Part shown: positions 27,156 to 36,353 of the stretch, piece after piece
How the letters are laid out: every line of letters starts with the position of its first letter
Position numbering within the stretch: the stretch's first letter is position 1
NCBI RefSeq assembly: GCF_004361735.1
Contig: NZ_SNVV01000029.1
Span: forward strand, 1 to 61,198
DNA length: 61,198 bases
Direction of reading: 5' to 3'
Source: Azoarcus indigens
GTDB lineage: Bacteria > Pseudomonadota > Gammaproteobacteria > Burkholderiales > Rhodocyclaceae
Position numbers and translations under genes: made by a program
Notes under the pieces: generated by a model
Seen by the model: the letters and a program-made list of their open reading frames with translations, nothing else
What the model was told of the DNA's origin: nothing
Databases searched by the model: none

Positions 27156-28550
27156 CTACTGCCAGCCGCCGCCGAAGACCTTGTACAAGTTCACCGTGTT
27201 GCTCGCCTGCGCGGCGCGGGCGGCGATCAGCTCCAGCTGGGAGGCATACAGGGTGCGCTGCGCATCCAGCACGCTGAGGTAGCTATCCACCCCGCTGCGG
27301 TAGCGGATGTCCGCCAGCTTGAGGCTTTCGGACGAGGCCGCGGTCTGTTCGCCACGAGCGTCCAGGCGCTCACCCAGGGTCGCGCGCTCAGCCAGCACGT
27401 CCGCCACTTCGCGGAAGGCGCTCTGCACCGCGCGCTCGTACTGGGCGATGGCGATGTCGCGGTCGGCCTCCGCCACCTCGACGTTGGCGCTGCGGCGCCC
27501 CATGTCGAAGATGGGCAGATTGATCTGGGGCATGAAGCTCCAGGTGCCCGAGCCGGACTCGAACAGCCCGCCCAGCGAGGCGCTGGCGGTGCCGGCGCTG
27601 CCAGTGAGCGTGATGCTGGGGAAGTAGGCGGCACGCGCCGCGCCGATGTTAGCGTTGGCGGCACGCAGCGAGCGCTCGGACTGGAGGATGTCCGGGCGCT
27701 GCTGCAGCAGCTCGGAAGACAGCCCGGCCGGCAGCTCGGCCATGCGGGTGACCTCCAGGCTCAGTTGCTCCGGCAGCAGCCCGGCCGACACTTCGGCGCC
27801 GACGATGAGCCGCAGCGCGTTCTGATCCTGCGCCACCTGGGCGGAGTAGGTAGCGACATCCGCCCGGGCGCTCTCCAGCGAGGTGCGCGCCTGCAGCGCA
27901 TCCTGCGCGGACGACACGCCGGCCTCGAAGCTGCGGCGGGTCAGGTCGTAGGAGGACTTGCGGCTCTCCAGCGTCTCCCGTGCCAGCTTCAGGCGTTCCC
28001 GGTCGGCAGCCAGGGTGAACCAGGCGTTGGCGACCTCGGCCACCAGGCTGATGCGGGCGCTGCGCTGCGCCTCCTCGGTGGCGAGGTAGTTCTCCAGCGC
28101 GACGTCGCGCAGGCTGCGGATGCGGCCGAAGAAGTCCAGCTCGTAGGAGCTGAAGCCGACACCCACGCTGTACTGGCGGGAGATCGCCGGCTCGCCGGTG
28201 GCGGTCAGGTCGCCGGGCAGGCGCTGGGCTGTGCCGCTGCCGGTGATGCCGATGGTGGGGAACAGGTCGGCGCGCTGGATCTGGTACTGGGCGCGGGCGC
28301 GCTCGATGTTGAGCGCGGACACGCGCAGGTCGCGGTTGTTCTCCAGCGCCAGGCCCACCAGTTGGCGCAGGCGTTCGTCAGCGAAGAAGTCGCGCCAGGC
28401 CACCTGGTCCAGCGTGGCCGCGCCCTGCGCGCCGGGCTGGCCCAGGGTGGCCGGCACCGGCGCCTGCGGACGCTGGTAGTCAGGAGCGAAGCTGACGCAA
28501 CCGCCCAGCAACAGGGCGGACAGCGCCAGCGAGAGGCTGTGTTTCGTCAT
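27156..28550 (-). CDS. Outer-membrane efflux channel lipoprotein (OprM/NodT family)
   Basis: A 464-residue TolC-family channel completing an RND pump. The lipoprotein signal MTKHSLSLALSALLLGGC gives a lipobox Cys at 18. Two OEP repeats follow, with family marks such as NRDLRVSALNIERARAQYQIQRAD and RYRSGVDSYLSVLDAQRTLY. The C-terminal end NTVNLYKVFGGGWQ is typical. Its ATG starts one base after the stop of the RND transporter gene, so it is the last gene of the three-gene operon. Confidence 0.95.
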   Translation of the reverse strand: MTKHSLSLALSALLLGGCVSFAPDYQRPQAPVPATLGQPGAQGAATLDQVAWRDFFADERLRQLVGLALENNRDLRVSALNIERARAQYQIQRADLFPTIGITGSGTAQRLPGDLTATGEPAISRQYSVGVGFSSYELDFFGRIRSLRDVALENYLATEEAQRSARISLVAEVANAWFTLAADRERLKLARETLESRKSSYDLTRRSFEAGVSSAQDALQARTSLESARADVATYSAQVAQDQNALRLIVGAEVSAGLLPEQLSLEVTRMAELPAGLSSELLQQRPDILQSERSLRAANANIGAARAAYFPSITLTGSAGTASASLGGLFESGSGTWSFMPQINLPIFDMGRRSANVEVAEADRDIAIAQYERAVQSAFREVADVLAERATLGERLDARGEQTAASSESLKLADIRYRSGVDSYLSVLDAQRTLYASQLELIAARAAQASNTVNLYKVFGGGWQ

Positions 28551-28551
28551 A

Positions 28552-31500
28552 TCAGTTGCCCTCCTGCGGGGCGGCAGCGTGCGCAGTCGTCTCCTGCGGC
28601 TTCTTGTCCTTGAAGACGCGCTTGATGACGACGTAGAACAGCGGGATGAAGAAGATGCCCAGTACGGTGGCCGCGATGGTACCGCCCAGCACGCCGGTAC
28701 CGATGGCGTTCTGGCTGCCGGAGCCGGCGCCGGTGCTGATCGCCAGCGGCAGCACGCCGAGGCCGAAGGCCAGCGAGGTCATCAGGATGGGGCGCAGGCG
28801 CATGCGCACTGCCTCCAGCGTGGCCTCGATCAGCTCCTTGCCTTCCCGCTCCATCTGCTCCTTGGCGAACTCCACGATCAGGATCGCGTTCTTCGCCGAC
28901 AGCCCGATGGTGGCCAGCAGGCCGACCTGGAAGTAGACGTCGTTGGACAGCCCGCGGCCAGTCGCGGCCACGATGGCCCCGAGCACGCCCAGCGGCACCA
29001 CCAGCAAGACCGCGAACGGCACCGACCAGCTCTCATACAGCGCGGCCAGGCAGAGGAAGACCACGACCAGCGACAGCGCATACAGGGCCGGCGCCTGCGA
29101 ACCGGAGCGGCGCTCCTCGTAGGAGGTGCCGGTCCATTCGTAGCCTATGCCCGGCGGCAGCTTGGCGATGTGCTCCTCCATGGCCGCCATCGCGTCGCCG
29201 GAGGAGATGCCTGGCGCGCCCTGGCCCAGGATCTCCACCGCCGGCTGGCCGTTGTAGCGCTCCAGCCGCGGTGAACCGAAAGCCCAGTGGCCAGTGGCGA
29301 AGGCGGACATCGGCACCATCTCGCCGGCGCTGTTGCGCACGTACCACTTCTCCAGGTCCTCCGGCCGCATGCGGCCGCCGGCGTCGGATTGCAGGTACAC
29401 CTTCTTGATGCGGCCGCGGTCGATGAAGTCGTTCACATACACGCCACCCCAGGCGGTGGACAGCGTGGAGTTGATGCTCGCCACCGTCACGCCCAGCGCC
29501 CCCGCCTTGGCGTGGTCGATGTTGAGCACGTACTCCTGCATGTCTTCCTGGCCATTCGGTCGCACCGCCACCAGGCGCGTGTCCTGCCCGGCCATGCCCA
29601 GCAGCTGGTTGCGGGCGGCTATAAGGGCATCATGGCCAAGGCCGGAGCGGTCCTGCAGCTGCAGGTCGAAGCCGTTGGAGGTGCCCAGTTCGATCACCGC
29701 CGGCGGCACGAAGGCGAACACCATGGCTTCCTTGATCTGCGAGAACGCCGCCATGGCCCGCCCTGCCACCGCCTTGACGGAGCCCTGCGCGCCCTTGCGC
29801 TCGTCCCAGTCGCGCAGGTGGATGAAGCCGATGGCCATGTTCTGGCCGCTGCCGGCGAAGCTGAAGCCGGCGACGGTGAAGATGGACTTGGCGTAGTCCT
29901 TCTGGTCTTCCAGGAAATGCTTCTCCACCTTCTCCAGCACCGCCAGGGTGCGTTCCTGGGTGGCGCCGGCCGGCAGCGTCACCTGGGTGAACATCACGCC
30001 CTGATCTTCTTCCGGCAGGAAGGAGGTGGGCATGCGGTGGAACAGGAAGGCCAGCACGCCAAGGATGACGACGTAGATCAGCAGGAAGCGGCCGGTGCGG
30101 CGGACGATGCGGCCTACCCCGGATTCGTAGCGCTGGGTGTTGCGCTCGAACATGCGGTTGAACCAGCCGAAGAAGCTGGAGAACCAGCCGCTCTCGGCCG
30201 CATGGTGGCCCTTTTCCACCGGCTTCAGCATGGTGGCGCACAGCGCCGGGGTGAACACGATGGCCACCAGCACTGACAGCGCCATCGCCGAGACGATGGT
30301 GATGGAGAACTGGCGGTAGATCACGCCGGTGGAGCCGCCGAAGAAGGCCATCGGCACGAACACGGCGGACAGCACCAGGCCGATGCCGACCAGCGCGCTG
30401 GTGATCTGGCCCATGGACTTGCGGGTGGCCTCCTTGGGCGGCAGCCCCTCCTCGGTCATGATCCGCTCGACGTTCTCCACCACCACGATGGCGTCATCCA
30501 CCAGCAGGCCGATGGCGAGCACCACGCCGAACATGGTCAGCGTGTTGATCGAGAAGCCGAAGGCCGCCATCAGGCCGAAGGTGCCCAGCAGTACCACCGG
30601 CACCGCGATGGTCGGGATCAGCGTGGCGCGGATGTTCTGCAGGAACAGGAACATCACCAGGAAGACGAGGACGATGGCCTCGGCCAGCGTCTTCACCACC
30701 TCCTCGATCGACAGCCGGACGAAAGGCGTAGTGTCGTAAGGCGTGACGATCTCGACCCCGGCGGGGAAGTAATGCGACATGCCGTCCAGCGCTTCACGCA
30801 CCGCCTTGGCCGTATCCAGCGCATTGGCGCCAGCGGCCAGCTTGATACCGATACCCGCGGCCGGCTGGCCGTTGTAGCGCGCAGTGGTGCCATAACTCTC
30901 GGCACCGATCTCCACCCGGGCGACATCGCGCAAGCGCACTTCGCCGCCCTGCGCAGAGGACTTCAGCAGGATGTTCTCGAACTGTTCGACGGTCTGCAGC
31001 CGGCTCTGGGCGGTGATCGAGGCAGTGAAGCCCTGGCCCGGTAGAGCCGGAGTGCCGCCGAGCTGGCCGGCGGAGACCTCGGCGTTCTGGGCTTCCAGCG
31101 CCGACTCCACATCCGAGGGCATCAGCTTGAAGTTATTGAGCTTTGCCGGATCCAGCCAGATGCGCATCGAATACTGGGAGCCGAACACCTGGACTTCGCC
31201 AACACCGGTGACGCGCGACAGCGGATCCTGCACGGTGGAAACCAGGAAGTCGGAGAGGTCGTTCGCGTCCTGGCTGCCATCCTTGGATACGAAGCCCAGC
31301 ACCAGCAGGAAGTTGCGGGTGGATTTCACCACCTGCACACCCTGCTGCTGCACCGCCTGCGGCAACAATGGCAGCGCCGTCTGCATCTTGTTCTGCACCT
31401 GGACCTGCGCGATGTCCGGGTTGGTCCCGGCAATAAAGGTCAGGGTGACGGTGACGCGGCCATAGGAATCGGAGGTCGAGCTCATGTACAGCAGGCCATC

Positions 31501-31716
31501 CAGGCCGGTCATCTTCTGTTCGATGACCTGGGTGACCGAGTCTTCCACCGCCTTGGCGGTCGCGCCCGGGTAAGTGGCGTTGATGGCGATCTGCGGCGGC
31601 GCGATCGCGGGGTATTGGGACACCGGCAGCGCGAGAATCGAGAGCGCGCCGGCAAGCATGATGACGATGGCGACCACCCACGCGAAGATGGGCCGGTCTA
31701 TGAAGAAGCGGGCCAT
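28552..31716 (-). CDS. RND multidrug efflux transporter (HAE1, AcrB/MexB-like)
   Basis: A 1054-residue inner-membrane proton/drug antiporter. It starts [21 protein letters not shown], as HAE1 pumps do. The proton-relay aspartates are visible in TM4 ([18 protein letters not shown], near residues 405-410). Periplasmic porter segments such as [17 protein letters not shown] and the [14 protein letters not shown] docking loop are present. The length equals AcrB/MexB, and all TM blocks appear intact. It lies 11 bases after the adaptor gene and 1 base before the channel gene. Substrates cannot be told from sequence; HAE1 pumps export hydrophobic drugs, solvents and biocides. Confidence 0.96.
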   Translation of the reverse strand: MARFFIDRPIFAWVVAIVIMLAGALSILALPVSQYPAIAPPQIAINATYPGATAKAVEDSVTQVIEQKMTGLDGLLYMSSTSDSYGRVTVTLTFIAGTNPDIAQVQVQNKMQTALPLLPQAVQQQGVQVVKSTRNFLLVLGFVSKDGSQDANDLSDFLVSTVQDPLSRVTGVGEVQVFGSQYSMRIWLDPAKLNNFKLMPSDVESALEAQNAEVSAGQLGGTPALPGQGFTASITAQSRLQTVEQFENILLKSSAQGGEVRLRDVARVEIGAESYGTTARYNGQPAAGIGIKLAAGANALDTAKAVREALDGMSHYFPAGVEIVTPYDTTPFVRLSIEEVVKTLAEAIVLVFLVMFLFLQNIRATLIPTIAVPVVLLGTFGLMAAFGFSINTLTMFGVVLAIGLLVDDAIVVVENVERIMTEEGLPPKEATRKSMGQITSALVGIGLVLSAVFVPMAFFGGSTGVIYRQFSITIVSAMALSVLVAIVFTPALCATMLKPVEKGHHAAESGWFSSFFGWFNRMFERNTQRYESGVGRIVRRTGRFLLIYVVILGVLAFLFHRMPTSFLPEEDQGVMFTQVTLPAGATQERTLAVLEKVEKHFLEDQKDYAKSIFTVAGFSFAGSGQNMAIGFIHLRDWDERKGAQGSVKAVAGRAMAAFSQIKEAMVFAFVPPAVIELGTSNGFDLQLQDRSGLGHDALIAARNQLLGMAGQDTRLVAVRPNGQEDMQEYVLNIDHAKAGALGVTVASINSTLSTAWGGVYVNDFIDRGRIKKVYLQSDAGGRMRPEDLEKWYVRNSAGEMVPMSAFATGHWAFGSPRLERYNGQPAVEILGQGAPGISSGDAMAAMEEHIAKLPPGIGYEWTGTSYEERRSGSQAPALYALSLVVVFLCLAALYESWSVPFAVLLVVPLGVLGAIVAATGRGLSNDVYFQVGLLATIGLSAKNAILIVEFAKEQMEREGKELIEATLEAVRMRLRPILMTSLAFGLGVLPLAISTGAGSGSQNAIGTGVLGGTIAATVLGIFFIPLFYVVIKRVFKDKKPQETTAHAAAPQEGN

Positions 31717-31727
31717 GGATCAGCTCC

Positions 31728-32921
31728 TTACTTCGCCGCCGCAGCGGCGGCGGGCGCGGCAGCCGGTGCGGCCGCCACATCCTGCGGCTGGACCGGCGCG
31801 CCCGGGCGGACCTTCTGCAGGCCTTCGACGATGACGCGTTCGCCCGCCTTCAGGCCTTCGCTGATCACCCACTGTTCGGACAGCGCACGCTCGGCCTTCA
31901 CCGGGCGGGCTTCCACCTTGTTCTCGGCATTCACCACCATCACCAGCGCGCCGCCCTTGGCATCGCGGCTCACCGCCGCATGCGGCACCAGGATGGCGTC
32001 GCCGCGCACACCCTGCTCGATGCGCGCCCGCACGTACATGCCGGGCAGCAACTCGTTCTTGGCGTTGGGGAACACCGCGCGCAGCACCACGCTGCCGGTG
32101 CCTTCGTCCACCGACACTTCGGAGAAGGCCAGCTTGCCCGACGCGGCGTACTCGCTGCCGTCCTCCAGCACCAGCTTCACCGGCACCGACTGGTCGGCAT
32201 TGCGCTTCAGGTTGCCGGACTCGAACTGGCGGCGCAGGGCCAGCATCTCGGTGCTCGACTGGGTCACGTCCACATAGATGGGATCGAGCTGGCGCACGAC
32301 GGCCAGCGCGGTTTCCTGATTGGCGGTGACCAGCGCCCCGGCGGTGACGGCGGAGCGGCCGATGCGGCCGCTGACCGGCGCGGTCACCCGGGTGAAGTCG
32401 AGGTTGATGCGGGCCGAATCAACCGAAGCGCGGGAAGAGGCCACGTCCGCCTCGGCCTGCTTCAGCGCGGCGATGGCATCGTCGTTGGCCTGGCGGCTCA
32501 CCGCGTTCACCTTCACCAGGTCGGCGTAGCGCTCGGCCATCAGCTTGGCGGAATAGACATTCGCCTCGGCGCGCGCCAGCGCTGCCTTCGCGCTGTCGTA
32601 GGTGGCCTGGTAGGTGGCGGGGTCGATCTGGTAGAGCAGCTCGCCGGCCTTCACCTCGCCGCCTTCGTTGAAGGCGCGCTTCTTCACGATGCCGGTGACC
32701 TGCGGGCGCACTTCGGCGATCAGATAGGGGTTGGTGCGGCCTGGCAGTTCGGTGACCAGCGGCACCGACTGCGATTGCACGGTGATGACGCCGACCGGCG
32801 TCGCCTGCGGGGCGGCTCCTTGCTGCCCTTGCTGCTGGCCACCACCACACGCCGCAAGAAGGAATGCCCCTGCAAGCGCGGCCGCCAGAGGTTGGTAGAG
32901 CCGCTTCCTGTTGATCTGCAT
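31728..32921 (-). CDS. RND periplasmic adaptor (AcrA/MexA-like membrane fusion protein)
   Basis: A 397-residue lipoprotein adaptor linking pump and channel. The signal peptide ends in a lipobox (AGAFLLAACGGG). Family patterns: VTELPGRTNPYLIAEVRPQV (lipoyl half), the RAFNEGGEVKAGELLYQIDP block, a hairpin rich in Ala/Lys/Glu, and LDFTRVTAPVSGRIGRS (second lipoyl half). The tail is Ala-rich. The start ATG 32921 has AAGAGG 7 bases upstream; longer frames lack a signal. First gene of the efflux operon, divergent from tetR, with an operator-like palindrome between them. Confidence 0.95.
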   Translation of the reverse strand: MQINRKRLYQPLAAALAGAFLLAACGGGQQQGQQGAAPQATPVGVITVQSQSVPLVTELPGRTNPYLIAEVRPQVTGIVKKRAFNEGGEVKAGELLYQIDPATYQATYDSAKAALARAEANVYSAKLMAERYADLVKVNAVSRQANDDAIAALKQAEADVASSRASVDSARINLDFTRVTAPVSGRIGRSAVTAGALVTANQETALAVVRQLDPIYVDVTQSSTEMLALRRQFESGNLKRNADQSVPVKLVLEDGSEYAASGKLAFSEVSVDEGTGSVVLRAVFPNAKNELLPGMYVRARIEQGVRGDAILVPHAAVSRDAKGGALVMVVNAENKVEARPVKAERALSEQWVISEGLKAGERVIVEGLQKVRPGAPVQPQDVAAAPAAAPAAAAAAK

Positions 32922-32996
32922 CGAAAACCTCTTCGGTTGGGGTCGGGTCAGCCATGGGTCGCACCACCACTTCGGCCATACTCGCGACGGGGAAAA

Positions 32997-33030
32997 TAGA
33001 ATGACTGTTCTAGATTGAACGCTCATTCTA
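32997..33030. promoter_or_regulatory. Probable TetR operator between efflux operon and tetR
   Basis: TAGAATGA (32997-33004) and TCATTCTA (33023-33030) are exact complements, and inside them lie TAGAA/TTCTA and a TTGAACGCTCATTCTA half-site. The pattern matches the GAATGA-CGTTC type palindromes bound by AcrR-like repressors. It sits in the 191-base divergent region, 76 bases before the adaptor start and 83 before tetR, so one bound repressor could shut both promoters. Confidence 0.65.
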
Positions 33031-33112
33031 TGTTAAGGTTTGTTGCATCGCAAGAAGCATACGCCCGCCCTTACTCGATTTAACGCAGCACGGCTGCGGC
33101 CAGGAGATCCCC

Positions 33113-33724
33113 ATGTCAGCGGATTCCGCTACACCCGCAGACCAGCCACGGGCCGAAGCGCGCCGAGCGCAGATACTCGACGCAGCCTCGGACTGTTTTC
33201 ATGCCCACGGATTCCACGGCTCCAGCATTTCGCAGATCTCGAAAGCCGCGGGCATGAGCGCTGGCCATATCTACCACTACTTCGAGAACAAGGAAGCGAT
33301 CATCGCCGCCATCGTCGAACAGGACATCGAGCGCCTGCAGGAGATGACCGACGACATGCGCGCCGCCGAGAATCCACTCGAAGCGATGATGGAGAGCATA
33401 GACGCCGCGGTGGCCGAGCATATGCAGCCGGACCATGCGCCGCTCAAGCTGGAGATCGTCGCCGAGGCCGGCCGCAACCCCCACATCGCCGCCGCGGTGC
33501 ACGCCGCCGACGCCAAGATCATGGGTGCCTTCGAGGAAACCATAGGCCTGATCCGCCGGGCCGGCGGCCATCAGGACGACAGCCGCGAGATCCGCGGCCG
33601 CACCGAGATCATCTCCGCGCTGTTCGAGGGCCTGATCGCCCGCAGCATCCGCAATCCGGATATCGATAAAGAAACCACACTGCGCATTTTCCGGCAGATC
33701 GTCCGCGACCTCTTGCAGCGATAA
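33113..33724 (+). CDS. TetR-family repressor of the efflux operon
   Basis: A 203-residue TetR protein. The N-terminal HTH is clear: ARRAQILDAASDCFHAHGF, then SISQISKAAGMSAGHIYHYF and ENKEAIIAAIVEQ. The C-terminal ligand domain is alpha-helical and variable, as expected for a drug sensor. The start ATG 33113 follows an AGGAG about 7 bases upstream. Divergent from the efflux operon with a palindrome between them, so local, ligand-released repression is inferred. The ndh gene follows after 49 bases on the same strand and may be cotranscribed. Confidence 0.9.
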   Translation: MSADSATPADQPRAEARRAQILDAASDCFHAHGFHGSSISQISKAAGMSAGHIYHYFENKEAIIAAIVEQDIERLQEMTDDMRAAENPLEAMMESIDAAVAEHMQPDHAPLKLEIVAEAGRNPHIAAAVHAADAKIMGAFEETIGLIRRAGGHQDDSREIRGRTEIISALFEGLIARSIRNPDIDKETTLRIFRQIVRDLLQR

Positions 33725-33773
33725 TGCGGGCAGCCGGGGACGCCGTCCCCCTTCGCGGAAAACTAGACCAATC

Positions 33774-35054
33774 ATGCATTTCGACATCGTGATCGTCGGC
33801 GGCGGCGCCGGCGGACTGGAACTTGCTGCCCAGCTGGGCCGCAAGCTGGGCGCCCGACAGGGGCGCGAGCGCATCCTGCTGGTGGATCGCTCGGTATTCC
33901 ACATCTGGAAGCCGACGCTGCACGAGGTGGCTGCCGGCACGCTGGACGCCCACCAGGAAGGCCTCTCCTACACCGTGCTGGCGCGGCGCAACCACTTCAG
34001 CTTCGCCCTCGGCGACGTCACCTCGCTGGACACCACCCGCCGCCTCGTCACCTTGGCGGAGATCCGCGACGACCACGGCAAGACGCTGGTGCCCGAACGC
34101 ACCGTGAGCTTCACCCGCGCGGTGCTGGCGCTGGGCAGCGGCTCCAACTCCTTCGGCACGCCCGGCGCCGACAATGCCTACGTGCTGGAACAGGCGAGCG
34201 ACGCCCAGCGCTTCCACAACAGCCTGCTGAGCGCCTTCGCCCGCGCCTCCTTCTCCGCCACCAAGGCGCTGGGCATTGCCATCGTCGGCGGCGGCGCCAC
34301 CGGGGTGGAACTGTCCGCCGAGCTGATCGAGGCCCATAGCGAGCTGCTGGAGAGCCTGGGCAACGAACAGCGCTTCCGCCTGGACATCACCCTGGTCGAA
34401 GCCGGCCCGCGCATCCTCGGCGGCCTGCCGGAGAAGATCTCCGCCCAGGCGCGCGTCGCCCTGGAGCGCAAGAACGTGCGGGTGCTCACCAACACCAAGG
34501 TCACCGAGGTGCGGCCGGATGCGCTGGTGATCAACAGCGGCGAGATCCAGGCCGACATGATCGTCTGGGCCGCCGGCATCAAGGCCTCGGACAACAACCG
34601 CAACTTCGGCCTCGAAACCAACCGCATCAACCAGTTCGTGGTGAACGACAGGCTGGAGACCTCCGCCAGCGGCGTCTATGCGCTGGGCGACTGCGCCGCC
34701 TGTCGCTGGCACGGCGACCAGTTCGTGCCCGCGCGCGCCCAGGCGGCCCACCAGCAGGCTGACTACCTGGGCAAGGTGCTGCTGGCGGCGCTGCGGGAGA
34801 AGGTGTACGACGCGCCCTTCGTCTATCGCGACTTCGGCTCGCTGGTGTCGCTGGGCGAGAACAAGGGCATCGGCAACCTGATGGGCGGCCTGGCCGGGCG
34901 CAATTTCTTCGTCGAAGGCCTGATCGCCAAGTGGATGTACATGTCGCTGCACCTGAACCACCACCGCGCCATCCTCGGCACCGGCAAGACGGCGGTGCTG
35001 GCGCTGGCGCGGCTGCTGCAGCAGCGGGTTTCCGGCCGGCTCAAACTGCACTGA
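33774..35054 (+). CDS. ndh: Type II NADH:quinone oxidoreductase
   Basis: A 426-residue, non-proton-pumping respiratory flavoprotein that oxidises NADH and reduces quinone at the inner membrane. FAD site: HFDIVIVGGGAGGLELA at the start. NADH site: IAIVGGGATGVELSAEL near residue 170. Second FAD contact: SGVYALGDCAAC. The C-terminal segment MYMSLHLNHHRAILGTGKT and the following basic amphipathic helix are the membrane anchor of this family. No strong Shine-Dalgarno is visible before ATG 33774. A weak hairpin follows the gene. Confidence 0.92.
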   Translation: MHFDIVIVGGGAGGLELAAQLGRKLGARQGRERILLVDRSVFHIWKPTLHEVAAGTLDAHQEGLSYTVLARRNHFSFALGDVTSLDTTRRLVTLAEIRDDHGKTLVPERTVSFTRAVLALGSGSNSFGTPGADNAYVLEQASDAQRFHNSLLSAFARASFSATKALGIAIVGGGATGVELSAELIEAHSELLESLGNEQRFRLDITLVEAGPRILGGLPEKISAQARVALERKNVRVLTNTKVTEVRPDALVINSGEIQADMIVWAAGIKASDNNRNFGLETNRINQFVVNDRLETSASGVYALGDCAACRWHGDQFVPARAQAAHQQADYLGKVLLAALREKVYDAPFVYRDFGSLVSLGENKGIGNLMGGLAGRNFFVEGLIAKWMYMSLHLNHHRAILGTGKTAVLALARLLQQRVSGRLKLH

Positions 35055-35072
35055 GTTTGCCCTGAAGCGACA

Positions 35073-35095
35073 CGGAGCCGGACAACCCGGCTCCG
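35073..35095. terminator. Hairpin between convergent ndh and araC-type genes
   Basis: Nine-base perfect arms CGGAGCCGG/CCGGCTCCG with loop ACAAC, 18 bases after the ndh stop. No T-run on either strand, so it is a weak or Rho-assisted bidirectional 3' end. Confidence 0.45.
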
Positions 35096-35138
35096 CCTAT
35101 GGCGCCCTGCCGCCGCCCCCTCCCCACTCGCCAACGAT

Positions 35139-36137
35139 CTACTGCCGATACGGCTGCGCCGCCGCTTCGGCCTCCACCATCATCCCGCCCAGGCCGGCAT
35201 CCCGGTAATGGCTGGGCGGCACGCCATAGCATTCGCGGAAGGCGCGGCTGAAGTGGGTCGGGCTGTTGAAGCCCCAGGCCAGCGCGATGGCGGTGATGGA
35301 CTCGCCGCGCAGCGCCGGGTTGTCCAGGTCTGCCCGGCAGCGCGCCAGGCGCTGGCGCCAGATGTAGTCGCTGATCGTCATCCCCTCGTCGCGGAACACC
35401 ATGTGCACGCTGCGCTTGCTGCAACCGCAGGCGGTGGCGATGCGCTCTATCGACAGTCCGGGATCGCGCAGATTGGCCGCCACATGGCGCTTGATGCGGT
35501 CGCGCAGGCCTTCGGCCAGCGCCAGGTCGCCGGCCCGGCCGCTGCCCTCCAGCAGCGCCAGCCGCATCAGCGCGGCGATGGAATCCGCCACCCCGCGGCC
35601 GCCGTCGCCGCCGCAGTTGGGCAGTTCCTGGAAGGTGGCGTCGATGAGCTGGCAGGCCAGGCGGCCGACCCCGCGTGTCGCCGAGTAGCGCCGCACCATC
35701 AGCGGTGCCGGGTCGAACTCGCCGGTGGCGATGCACTCCCGGGGCAACAGCAGCACCATCTGCTCCACCGCCTTGTCGTTGCTCACCGAGTAGGCGCGCA
35801 TGGTGTCGTAGATGCTCCACTCGCCGGGCGACAGCTGCACCCGGCGGCCGTCCTGCTCGAAGGTGGCGCAGCCGCGCACCTGGATCACCATTTTGTAGTA
35901 ACCGCGGTCGTCCAGCCGGATGAGCTGGGGGGTGCGCATGACGCGGTGGCGGCTGGCGGCCAGCCGGCACAGGCGCAGGTCGCCCAGGTCGCCGTATTCC
36001 AGGTGGCCGCGGAAGGTCTCGTCGCCCTCGGTGGTGGAGCGCAGGCGGCCGAGCAGCTGCCACACCATCTCGCCCCACAGGGCCAGCCTTTCCTCCCGGG
36101 GCACCGGGTCGGTGGACGCGATCGCGAGCGTGGCCAT
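35139..36137 (-). CDS. AraC-family activator, FeaR/NphR-like
   Basis: A 332-residue regulator. The N-terminal part (about 1-190) matches the AraC_binding_2 type (YYKMVIQVRGCATFEQDGRRVQLSPGEW), found in activators of aromatic-amine and aldehyde pathways. The C-terminal part has two HTHs: SIERIATACGCSKRSVHMVF and SITAIALAWGFNSPTHFSRAF with ECYGVPPSHYR. The start is ATG 36137, with GAGGAG 6 bases upstream; longer readings upstream have no similarity. Divergent from the Liv-type uptake operon across a region with a 21-bp-period direct repeat, so it probably activates that operon and perhaps the aldehyde dehydrogenase gene. Confidence 0.88.
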   Translation of the reverse strand: MATLAIASTDPVPREERLALWGEMVWQLLGRLRSTTEGDETFRGHLEYGDLGDLRLCRLAASRHRVMRTPQLIRLDDRGYYKMVIQVRGCATFEQDGRRVQLSPGEWSIYDTMRAYSVSNDKAVEQMVLLLPRECIATGEFDPAPLMVRRYSATRGVGRLACQLIDATFQELPNCGGDGGRGVADSIAALMRLALLEGSGRAGDLALAEGLRDRIKRHVAANLRDPGLSIERIATACGCSKRSVHMVFRDEGMTISDYIWRQRLARCRADLDNPALRGESITAIALAWGFNSPTHFSRAFRECYGVPPSHYRDAGLGGMMVEAEAAAQPYRQ

Positions 36138-36239
36138 GTCTGTCTCCTCGGTGGGCGGCTTTGAATTTATTGCGTTTTTCGTATCACGATAGCAGACAAG
36201 CCCGGCGCGGGGCATCGTGCGCCGCAACGCTGCGCCCTC

Positions 36240-36272
36240 GAGCAAGCCGGCTGCGCTATGGAGCAAGCCGGC
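36240..36272. promoter_or_regulatory. Direct repeat, likely AraC-type activator site
   Basis: GAGCAAGCCGGC occurs twice, at 36240-36251 and 36261-36272, exactly 21 bases apart (two helical turns). AraC/XylS activators typically bind such direct repeats just upstream of the -35 box. The site is 82-114 bases before the binding-protein gene and about 103 bases from the regulator start. Confidence 0.6.
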
Positions 36273-36353
36273 GGCGGCGGCGCTGCCTAAGCTCCTTCTC
36301 CAGGCTCCGCTCATCGCGGCGACCGACAGAAAAAAAGAGGAAGGAGACGAACG

